Shown here in pieces: positions 1 through 4,337 of a stretch of DNA of 47,223 nucleotides (positions within the stretch are counted from its first letter, which is position 1; the number at the start of each line of letters is the position of its first letter). Position numbers and translations under genes: made by a program. A model generated the notes under the pieces. The model was not told the origin of the DNA. It worked only from the letters and a program-made list of their open reading frames with translations, and did no database searches. The stretch covers positions 1-47,223 of the forward strand of contig DATDXV010000008.1 of assembly GCA_035289205.1 (NCBI GenBank), in the 5' to 3' direction. The stretch comes from DATDXV01 sp035289205 (GTDB lineage: Archaea; Aenigmatarchaeota; Aenigmatarchaeia; Aenigmatarchaeales; DATDXV01).

Positions 1-447
1 GAATGCCATGTTTGCCCCCCATATGTTGTTATATCCGAACTTCGAAAGAAACCTTGGGAACAGATCTGCCCATATGCGGAAGTTCTTCCTCATCAGATAG
101 CTTCCATCATAGCAGCTAAGCGGGCCCGATATGGCATCATACCCTTCAATGTTCTTGATTATCTTCTCTGTCCAGTCCGATGGCGACCTGCTGTCTGCAT
201 CGCAGAATGCGATGATGTCGCCTTTGGCTATATCTAGTGCCATGTCTCTGGCCTTTCCTATTCCGCTCTTGTCATCGTAAACCACTCTGTCTGCATACTT
301 CTTTGCTATCTTTACTGTATTGTCTGTAGAATGGTTGTCTATTACTATTATTTCAGGTCTTATTTTCTGCTTGCTTAAGAGTATAAGGCATCCTTCTAGG
401 AAGTTCTCCTCGTTCTTTGCGCATACTACTACTGATATGCTGCTCAT
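1..447 (-). CDS. family 2 glycosyltransferase, 3' part cut by window edge
   Basis: The reading frame from ATG at 447 stays open to base 1 (149 codons), so the C-terminal part lies outside the window. The N-terminus shows the GT-A fold of family 2 glycosyltransferases: VVVCAKNEE near residue 6, IDNHSTDNT near residue 36 and FCDADS, which carries the metal-binding DxD-type motif, near residue 82. Such enzymes transfer sugars from nucleotide or dolichol-phosphate donors, often for cell-surface glycans. The acceptor cannot be inferred. The start lies only 20 nt after the encoded CCA of tRNA-Met on the same strand. An AAGG-like ribosome site precedes the ATG and no convincing TATA box lies at the leaderless distance, so it may be transcribed together with the tRNA. 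Confidence 0.85.
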   Translation of the reverse strand, partial: MSSISVVVCAKNEENFLEGCLILLSKQKIRPEIIVIDNHSTDNTVKIAKKYADRVVYDDKSGIGKARDMALDIAKGDIIAFCDADSRSPSDWTEKIIKNIEGYDAISGPLSCYDGSYLMRKNFRIWADLFPRFLSKFGYNNIWGANMAF

Positions 448-467
448 AACATATTCCTTGTTTTTAT

Positions 468-584
468 TGGTGTCGCGGGTGAGATTTGAACTCACGACCC
501 CCAGATCTCTCATCGCACATGCGTGCTAGACACTCATATTTGTGAATATGAGTCTGGTGCTCTACCAGGCTGAGCCACCGCGAC
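468..584 (-). tRNA. tRNA with CAT anticodon (elongator Met or Ile2), one intron
   Basis: The acceptor stem GTCGCGG/CCGCGAC, D arm GCTC/GAGC, anticodon stem CCAGA/TCTGG and T arm GTGAG-TTCAAAT-CTCAC are all complete. The spliced anticodon loop is CTCATAA, giving CAT. Discriminator A and CCA are encoded at 468-471. A 40-nt intron at 507-546 sits at canonical position 37/38. The mature tRNA is 73 nt plus CCA. The loop sequence and A73 suit elongator Met; Ile2, which is read after agmatidine modification, cannot be excluded. It is not an initiator because the 1-72 pair is G-C. Confidence 0.93.
507..546 (-). other. tRNA-Met intron, position 37/38, 40 nt
   Basis: Removing these bases leaves a perfect 7-nt anticodon loop. 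The precursor folds as a bulge-helix-bulge: C32-A35 (CUCA) pairs with UGAG near the intron 3' end, the 5' bulge is UA|U and the 3' bulge AG|A, each cut after the second base. The inner helix is weak. A competing hairpin (ACTCATATT with AATATGAGT) can also form. Confidence 0.85.
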
Positions 585-610
585 GATTTCTTAGAATATG
601 AAGGAGAGCT

Positions 611-621
611 AATTTAATAAA
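611..621 (-). promoter_or_regulatory. TATA element of tRNA-Met
   Basis: The minus strand reads TTTATTAAATT about 30 nt upstream of the tRNA 5' end at 584, a usual archaeal TATA distance. Confidence 0.5.
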
Positions 622-632
622 GATGCTAAAAC

Positions 633-642
633 TTATTTATAT
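633..642 (+). promoter_or_regulatory. TATA element of the methyltransferase gene at 662
   Basis: TTATTTATAT is centred about 24 nt before the ATG at 662, implying a leaderless mRNA. Confidence 0.5.
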
Positions 643-661
643 CCAGCGCTAGGATATCTGT

Positions 662-1291
662 ATGAGTTTTTTAAGAAGAAGCTATGATGAGTCATACTAC
701 GATGGCAGCTTATTGAGCAGGAACCCCTTTCTGAAGATTGACATAAGAAACAAGCTAGAGCTGATAAGCTCCTTTAAGCGGAGCGGAAGTTTGCTGGAGA
801 TAGGCTGCGGGGATGGGAAGCTGTTGACTAGCCTGAAAGGCAGATACGATGTCGCAGGCACAGATCTGTCAGAATACGCCATTCGAAAGGCCGCTGGATC
901 AATCGACAAGAACAAGCTGAAGGTTTCTGACATAGAAAGAGAAGCCATAAGGGGCAAGTACGATATAATAGTAGCATTTGACGTACTCGAACACCTAAGG
1001 AGTCCAAAAGCCGCAATTGCGAAAATCAGGAAGTCATTGAAACAAGGCGGGATTCTCATTTTTTCCGTGCCCAACAACTACGGAATATTTGGAAACATCA
1101 TGACAAGAATATTTAACTATTTAGACAGCACCCATGTGTCAACTCTTAAGAGAGAGGAGTGGATCCAGCTGGTTGAAGACTCCGGTATGACTATAGAAAA
1201 GACCATAAACCAAACCCCGTTCAGATTTTTTGAATCAGAAATAGCGAAGCATTTCTCATTCAACTTGGTGGTTGTCGCTAGAAGAGAATGA
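662..1291 (+). CDS. class I SAM-dependent methyltransferase
   Basis: This 209-residue protein has the Rossmann methyltransferase core. Motif I LLEIGCGDGKLL lies near residue 44, an acidic residue ends strand 2 (GTDLSEYA), and FDVLEHL with FSVPN match the post-I and strand-5 regions of the Methyltransf_11/23 group. It most resembles small-molecule or lipid/quinone-type methyltransferases, but the substrate is unknown. The TATA box about 24 nt upstream supports ATG 662 as a leaderless start. It is transcribed away from tRNA-Met and ends facing tRNA-Lys. The glycosyltransferase next door could hint at glycan modification, but that is only context. Confidence 0.85.
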   Translation: MSFLRRSYDESYYDGSLLSRNPFLKIDIRNKLELISSFKRSGSLLEIGCGDGKLLTSLKGRYDVAGTDLSEYAIRKAAGSIDKNKLKVSDIEREAIRGKYDIIVAFDVLEHLRSPKAAIAKIRKSLKQGGILIFSVPNNYGIFGNIMTRIFNYLDSTHVSTLKREEWIQLVEDSGMTIEKTINQTPFRFFESEIAKHFSFNLVVVARRE

Positions 1292-1306
1292 CAACTAAAG
1301 GTGGTT

Positions 1307-1427
1307 TGGCGGGCCCAGTGGGATTCGAACCCACGGCTTGCAGCTGACTTCGCTCTCATAGCTTTCGCTCGATTCTTTTAAGACAAGCTTAAAAGGCTGC
1401 CACTCTACCAGGCTGAGTTATGGGCCC
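1307..1427 (-). tRNA. tRNA-Lys (TTT), one intron
   Basis: Acceptor GGGCCCA/TGGGCCC, D arm ACTC/GAGT, anticodon stem GCAGC/GCTGC and T arm GTGGG-TTCGAAT-CCCAC are intact. The spliced loop is CTTTTAA, anticodon TTT. G73 and CCA are encoded at 1307-1310. The intron (1346-1389) lies at 37/38. A TATA-like CATTAAAAG at 1451-1458 is about 27 nt upstream of the 5' end. The GGGCCC acceptor is typical of archaeal tRNA-Lys. Confidence 0.95.
1346..1389 (-). other. tRNA-Lys intron, position 37/38, 44 nt
   Basis: Precursor BHB: C32-U35 (CUUU) pairs with GAAG, the bulges are UA|A and UC|A, and the inner helix is GCUU/GAGC. Cutting after the second bulge base gives the expected loop. The intron also contains CTTAAAAG, complementary to the exon/intron stretch CTTTTAAG. 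Confidence 0.87.
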
Positions 1428-1450
1428 ATGCCTATAGTTTGACAGCGGGG

Positions 1451-1458
1451 CTTTTAAT
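1451..1458 (-). promoter_or_regulatory. TATA element of tRNA-Lys
   Basis: The minus strand reads ATTAAAAG, centred about 27 nt upstream of the tRNA-Lys 5' end at 1427. Confidence 0.5.
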
Positions 1459-1460
1459 GT

Positions 1461-1721
1461 TTATTCTTTAGAAAGAGCTTTCTGCAGCTTTTCCTTTAAC
1501 TTGCCTTCTGGAACAAACCAGATGCCAAACGTCCCGTTGACATCAGAAACTTCAACGAGTCCCTTTCTCCCTTCCCTCTGCCTCTCTATGAAAATCTCGC
1601 TTTCATCCACCTCCAGGGTCAGCTCCTCGCCCTTGATGTTCTTGAAACCGTCCGCCCTCACCTTCCCTATCTCCAGAAGCCTTTCAGCAACGCCTCTGTC
1701 AATTTTTATAATAACAGGCAT
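1461..1721 (-). CDS. small conserved-looking hypothetical protein (86 aa)
   Basis: I do not recognise the family. The 86-residue product is highly charged, starts MPVIIKIDRG, and predicts alternating strands and helices ending in a Lys-rich helix. It has no signal peptide, membrane segment or Cys cluster. Reality is supported by a TATA-like CTTTTTATCC at 1742-1750, about 26 nt upstream of ATG 1721, and by codon use like its neighbours. It sits between tRNA-Lys and tRNA-Asp on the same strand, with its promoter right after the tRNA-Asp CCA end. A nucleic-acid or ribosome-associated role would be a guess. Confidence 0.6.
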   Translation of the reverse strand: MPVIIKIDRGVAERLLEIGKVRADGFKNIKGEELTLEVDESEIFIERQREGRKGLVEVSDVNGTFGIWFVPEGKLKEKLQKALSKE

Positions 1722-1769
1722 AGAAGCTATTGCATTCTGTGGATAAAAAGAATGGCGGTCGGGCCGGGA

Positions 1770-1788
1770 AATTCGCTGCTTCAGCAGT
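1770..1788 (-). other. tRNA-Asp T-loop intron, position 59/60, 19 nt
   Basis: Textbook BHB: outer helix CCGGG/CCCGG, 4-bp helix UUCG/CGAA, bulges AA|A and UU|U, inner helix CUGCU/AGCAG. Excision gives the perfect 7-nt T loop TTCGAAT. Confidence 0.9.
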
Positions 1789-1802
1789 TTCGAACCCGGG
1801 TG

Positions 1803-1829
1803 TGTTGAAGGTTAACAGTAGTTAACCCT
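1803..1829 (-). other. tRNA-Asp variable-region intron, about 27 nt
   Basis: An 8-bp inner helix GGGUUAAC/GUUAACCU is followed by a core of U-A, G-C and A-U pairs (UGA/UCA) with a C-A mismatch outside it. Cuts GA|A and CA|C leave the variable region AGACAC. An alternative register removes 25 nt (1804-1828) and leaves 8 nt, so the exact ends are uncertain by a few bases. Confidence 0.7.
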
Positions 1830-1838
1830 TCTCAGCCT

Positions 1839-1853
1839 CTCTGCATTAGTATT
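1839..1853 (-). other. tRNA-Asp anticodon-loop intron, position 37/38, 15 nt
   Basis: CUGU (32-35) pairs with GCAG at the intron 3' end; bulges CG|A and AG|A. The inner helix is only about 2 bp, so this is a minimal BHB. The intron start is complementary to the D-stem side (TTAGTATTCG with CGAATACTAA). Confidence 0.82.
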
Positions 1854-1877
1854 CGACAGAGCCGAATACTAACCACT

Positions 1878-1910
1878 ATTAGCTGAATAGAGGACTTACC
1901 TCACAATCAA
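1878..1910 (-). other. tRNA-Asp D-loop intron, position 13/14, 33 nt
   Basis: The BHB core pairs U8-A9-G10-U11 with GCUA; bulges AU|U and AU|A; the inner helix starts UGA/UCA and ends GAGG/CCUC. Excision joins GTAT to AGTGGTTA, a classic Asp D arm. Confidence 0.87.
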
Positions 1911-1944
1911 ATACTACCCGACCATGTCTTAAATTTATGTTTAT

Positions 1945-1956
1945 CATTTAAATAAT
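1945..1956 (-). promoter_or_regulatory. TATA element of tRNA-Asp
   Basis: ATTATTTAAATG on the minus strand, centred about 27 nt upstream of the tRNA 5' end at 1923 and just past the end of the endonuclease gene. Confidence 0.6.
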
Positions 1957-1974
1957 AGCATTCTTAGCCGCATT

Positions 1975-2643
1975 TTATAGATCTAGTAGCTTTAATTTTT
2001 CATGTACACCTTCTCTAATTCTATTTTTCTTATGAACTATTCTTATATGGGGTAAGATGCAATTTTTAATAAAAAGCACGTTTTTTCTAGAAATACAGAA
2101 CTCTGTTTCATGCCATCTCCCTTCAACTATTCTTCCATCTCTGAAAACAGATATTCCATATCTTTTGGTAACAGATACACCACATTTCATGAATTTCTCA
2201 ATAATGCTTATTAATTTCTTATTTTTCTTGTCATCTGTTATCCTTATAACATATTGGGGAGATTGCATTCTTTTGATTCTTACATCTCCGTCTCCATCTA
2301 TTACTCCTGCTAGATAAGCGCCAAAATTTGCTTCATAATTAGATACCCAAGCAGGAATTCCTGTTTTTGCTATACCCTCTTTTCCAAACCTTTTAAGTAA
2401 CTTATTCACAGACGTATGTATGTCAATTGTTCCATCTCTTAGAGTATGTATGGTTAAATCTCTACCGTATACTTCCCTTAGTGTTTTTCGGAACTCTTTT
2501 AACATCGGTATTGATTTGATACCAACATGTACTCCTATGTCTGTTCTTTTATAGATTTTATTTCTTTTCATAGTATTGTAAGTAGTTAGCTTTCCGTCGG
2601 TTTGTAGCACGCCTAAGAAATATGCTAATCTTTGATAATCCAT
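1975..2643 (-). CDS. free-standing LAGLIDADG homing endonuclease
   Basis: The 222-residue product carries two LAGLIDADG-type helices, LAYFLGVLQTDG near residue 6 and AYLAGVIDGDG near residue 108, each ending in the acidic residue that binds catalytic metal, as in single-chain two-domain homing endonucleases. Lys/Arg-rich strands between them fit the DNA-binding saddle. The gene is more AT-rich than its neighbours, suggesting transfer. It is not inside an intron: it lies directly upstream of, and on the same strand as, the four-intron tRNA-Asp gene, whose TATA box begins about 20 nt after its stop. It could cleave an intronless RNA-gene allele, or be a decayed mobile gene; function is untested. 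Confidence 0.87.
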   Translation of the reverse strand: MDYQRLAYFLGVLQTDGKLTTYNTMKRNKIYKRTDIGVHVGIKSIPMLKEFRKTLREVYGRDLTIHTLRDGTIDIHTSVNKLLKRFGKEGIAKTGIPAWVSNYEANFGAYLAGVIDGDGDVRIKRMQSPQYVIRITDDKKNKKLISIIEKFMKCGVSVTKRYGISVFRDGRIVEGRWHETEFCISRKNVLFIKNCILPHIRIVHKKNRIREGVHEKLKLLDL

Positions 2644-2776
2644 ATTTTAGAATGCCTTTTCCTTGGCTTATACCCAATTAACTCTCGGAAGTGAAAATAG
2701 GCAACCTCTGCTTCCTATGGAAATAATCCTAATAGAAGAGAGATGTATTAAAAGCTTTAAGAAACTGTTGGTGCGT

Positions 2777-3424
2777 TCATGATTTTTTCTCCTCTTCTAC
2801 AAGGAAGACTGAAACGAATATGCCGGCCGCATCCTCATACATGGGTCTGCCTGCAGACATGCCAAATGACTTAGCATCAGGGGCCCAGAAGGATCCGACG
2901 GAAGCTTCGCCATTGTCATCAAAATTGATGGGACCCTGGTAAAACTCTACATCGGGCCTTGCCATGAGACCGGGCTTGACAAGGGAGTCGACTGTCCTAA
3001 AACCAGTATTTGTATCGTGCCACTCTCCGTAAACATCCAACTTGCCTCCAGAAGCGTTTATCCTTAGCCTTGTAGCTACCTTGTCTTTCCTGAATAAAGC
3101 ATCTATGTCTATCCAATAGTGAGTCGCCACATCCGGCAACTCGCTTTTTCTGCAGAATATCCTGTCATGAGCAACCTGCGGCGGAACCAGCCCTACAGTC
3201 ATGCCAGACTCGATTGTGATTATCTCCGCCAGCTTCAGCCTGTTCCAGAAATCCAGTCTGGAGAAATAGCTCATGTCTCGTCTTGCCCTGAATCTTTGCG
3301 GTATATCCTTTTCGGAACGGGGAGCGTATAAGCCTGGCTTGGTTGGAGCGGGTATGGAACTGTTGTGTATCTTTTCCCCAATGCAATAGGCAGGCTCGAA
3401 ATGAGTCTCTACATCGCTTGCCAT
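2777..3424 (-). CDS. hypothetical protein (215 aa)
   Basis: I do not recognise this family. The product is soluble, without signal peptide or transmembrane segment, and rich in aromatic residues, Gly and Pro. The second half looks beta-rich (stretches such as YWIDIDALFRKD and KLDVYGEWHD). A TATA-like GTTTAAAAAG on the minus strand at about 3445-3454 is centred 26 nt upstream of ATG 3424, supporting a leaderless start and a real gene. The upstream neighbour is the interrupted DUF5680-like gene and the downstream one the LAGLIDADG endonuclease. No pathway is suggested by context. Confidence 0.6.
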   Translation of the reverse strand: MASDVETHFEPAYCIGEKIHNSSIPAPTKPGLYAPRSEKDIPQRFRARRDMSYFSRLDFWNRLKLAEIITIESGMTVGLVPPQVAHDRIFCRKSELPDVATHYWIDIDALFRKDKVATRLRINASGGKLDVYGEWHDTNTGFRTVDSLVKPGLMARPDVEFYQGPINFDDNGEASVGSFWAPDAKSFGMSAGRPMYEDAAGIFVSVFLVEEEKKS

Positions 3425-3456
3425 AAAAAACTTAGGCTTCCAATCTTTTTAAACGC

Positions 3457-3933
3457 TTACAGATTTTGGTGTTTCCTGTTAACCAAACCGCCCTGATACA
3501 GAGTCCACCCGGCTTTCTTATTTCTGAGAAATATCTTCTCCATGCCTCTGAACTCCCTTATGCTACCATGTCAGCTGTTGACATATTTCCATCCTGGCAT
3601 CTCTTTTGCAGAAAATGCTTTAGGTCCCCTCCAAGGAGCGCTTTTAGGAGGACTCTGCAAAGCCTTCTTGACAAAGCTTAGCATCTCCTTATAGTTCTTC
3701 GGGTTCCAGAAACCGCGATAAGACATAGACCACACAGGCAGTTTCTTGAACCATACAATTTCCAAGCCCTGGAACGGTTCCCCTCCAACATACTGATCAA
3801 CGTATGTCCAGTCTCCTTTGTTGATTACTATGGTCTTAAGCCCTGGTCTGGGAGCAGATTCTTTTGCATCCCTGTCTGCCCAGCCTTCAATAGAATTAAG
3901 AAACTTTAGCAAGTCCTTGACTGTAAAAGACAT
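3457..3933 (-). pseudogene. DUF5680-like protein interrupted by in-frame TGA
   Basis: From ATG 3933 (MSFTVKDLLKFLN) the frame shows the DUF5680 pattern GDWTYVDQYVGGE, then EIVWFKKLPVWSMSYRG and a RGPKAF segment, but stops at TGA 3571-3573. The same frame continues for 37 codons to TAA at 3457 with family-like C-terminal sequence: REFRGMEKIFL and a closing YQGGLVNRK that matches the usual hydrophobic-Gly-Gly ending. So one base change, probably TGG to TGA, splits an otherwise intact domain. It may be a fresh pseudogene, a sequencing error or a read-through codon. A longer upstream start would run into the 5S gene; the TATA at about 3951-3961 favours ATG 3933. The family's biochemical role is unknown. 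Confidence 0.65.
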
Positions 3934-3957
3934 AAGAAACATTGGTTTAGTATAATT

Positions 3958-3962
3958 AAAAA
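3958..3962 (-). terminator. T-run after 5S rRNA
   Basis: Five T residues on the minus strand follow the 5S 3' end by a few bases, as expected for archaeal intrinsic termination. The same AT block forms the TATA box of the next gene. Confidence 0.5.
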
Positions 3963-3965
3963 GGT

Positions 3966-4113
3966 GTCTCCAGCGTCCTGATCTTCCCGTCTTTTCGACA
4001 GTACAAACCAGATCGATGCGCCGATTCACTTCCGTGTTCGTTCCACGTCAATAGCTATTAAAACCACAGACCGAATGGGAACGGGTCTTACCGAGCGCTC
4101 TTTGACCGGAGAC
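3966..4113 (-). rRNA. 5S ribosomal RNA with a 32-nt intron
   Basis: The minus strand folds as 5S rRNA. Helix I has nine pairs, GTCTCCGGT with GCTGGAGAC. Loop B/C sequence CCCGTTCCCATTC continues after the insert as CGAACACGGAAGTGAA, the universal 5S signature. Loop E is GTACT opposite GGGAA, with arm GATCT/AGATC and a GAAA-type cap. Without the insert at 4041-4072 the RNA is about 116 nt, a normal 5S size. A TATA box at 4136-4144 lies 27 nt upstream and a T-run follows the 3' end. No 16S or 23S gene is in the window, so 5S is unlinked here. It lies between tRNA-Tyr and the DUF5680-like gene. Confidence 0.9.
4041..4072 (-). other. 5S rRNA intron, 32 nt, BHB
   Basis: The insertion falls in loop C between bases equivalent to E. 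coli 42 and 43. Fold: outer helix GUUC/GAAC, 4-bp helix CCAU/GUGG, bulges UC|G and AA|C, inner helix GUC/GAC extended after one mismatch by six pairs. Cutting after the second bulge base restores CCCATTCCGAACACGG. Confidence 0.85.
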
Positions 4114-4135
4114 ATTTATTATCATAACTGCAATC

Positions 4136-4144
4136 TATTTAAAG
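4136..4144 (-). promoter_or_regulatory. TATA element of 5S rRNA
   Basis: CTTTAAATA on the minus strand is centred 27 nt upstream of the 5S 5' end at 4113. Confidence 0.7.
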
Positions 4145-4188
4145 ATAATTGGTCCCCGCTGGGTGATTTGAACACCCGACCTATCGGT

Positions 4189-4231
4189 GATTGCGGAGCG
4201 TTGCTAAATGATAAACACTAAGCGTGCTCAT
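4189..4231 (-). other. tRNA-Tyr intron, position 37/38, 43 nt
   Basis: Excision leaves the loop CTGTAGA. The BHB is relaxed: CUGU faces GCAA with a C-A mismatch, bulges AG|A and UC|A, inner pairs GAGC/GCUC. Confidence 0.83.
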
Positions 4232-4256
4232 CTACAGCCGATCGCTCTACCAGTCT

Positions 4257-4287
4257 TTTAGCTACAGACTCCCACTAGAGTCTATAA
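4257..4287 (-). other. tRNA-Tyr D-loop intron, position 13/14, 31 nt
   Basis: Canonical BHB: U8-A9-G10-C11 pairs with GCUA, bulges UC|U and AA|A, nine-pair inner helix UAUAGACUC/GAGUCUGUA. The same site and the same GCUA partner occur in tRNA-Asp. Confidence 0.9.
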
Positions 4288-4324
4288 GAGCTAAGCGGGG
4301 TTGATAGAATTAGTCTAACAAACG

Positions 4325-4332
4325 TATATAAA
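4325..4332 (-). promoter_or_regulatory. TATA element of tRNA-Tyr
   Basis: TTTATATA on the minus strand, centred about 28 nt upstream of the tRNA 5' end at 4300. Confidence 0.6.
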
Positions 4333-4337
4333 TCGTC

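Larger units (their letters stand above)
1753..1923 (-). tRNA. tRNA-Asp (GTC) interrupted by four introns
   Basis: The gene reads acceptor GGTCGGG, T8 A9, D stem GTAT/GTAT with loop AGTGGTTA, anticodon stem CGGCT/GGCTG, loop CTGTCGA (anticodon GTC), T arm CCGGG-TTCGAAT-CCCGG, acceptor CCCGACC, G73 and an encoded CCA. G10-U25 and G73 are expected Asp identity features. Four insertions break it: D loop 13/14 (33 nt), anticodon loop 37/38 (15 nt), variable region (25-27 nt) and T loop 59/60 (19 nt). After removal about 74 nt remain. Three of the four fit a canonical BHB and the variable-region one fits a relaxed BHB. A TATA box lies at 1945-1956, 27 nt upstream. Confidence 0.9.
4150..4300 (-). 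tRNA. tRNA-Tyr (GTA), two introns
   Basis: Acceptor CCCCGCT/AGCGGGG has the C1-G72 pair typical of archaeal tRNA-Tyr. D stem GCTC/GAGC, loop AGACTGGTA, anticodon stem ATCGG/CCGAT, loop CTGTAGA (anticodon GTA), T arm GGGTG-TTCAAAT-CACCC, A73 and encoded CCA (4150-4153) are all present after removing two introns, at D loop 13/14 and at 37/38. The TATA box TATATAAA at 4325-4332 is centred about 28 nt upstream. Confidence 0.95.

Noticed and set aside
1307..1427. Treating the tRNA-Lys insert as a long variable arm of a class II tRNA (Leu/Ser)
   Set aside because: The anticodon stem GCAGC/GCTGC pairs perfectly across the insert, and a normal 5-nt variable region follows it.
1975..2643. LAGLIDADG gene as an ORF inside a tRNA or rRNA intron
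   Set aside because: It lies outside the tRNA-Asp gene, upstream of that gene's own TATA box, and no split exons flank it.
3571..3573. TGA as a selenocysteine or globally reassigned codon
   Set aside because: TGA ends normal genes in this window, no SECIS-like element was seen, and the site best fits a mutated Trp codon.
3934..4029. Longer N-terminus for the DUF5680-like protein
   Set aside because: The extension runs into the 5S rRNA gene; the TATA box and family start favour ATG 3933.
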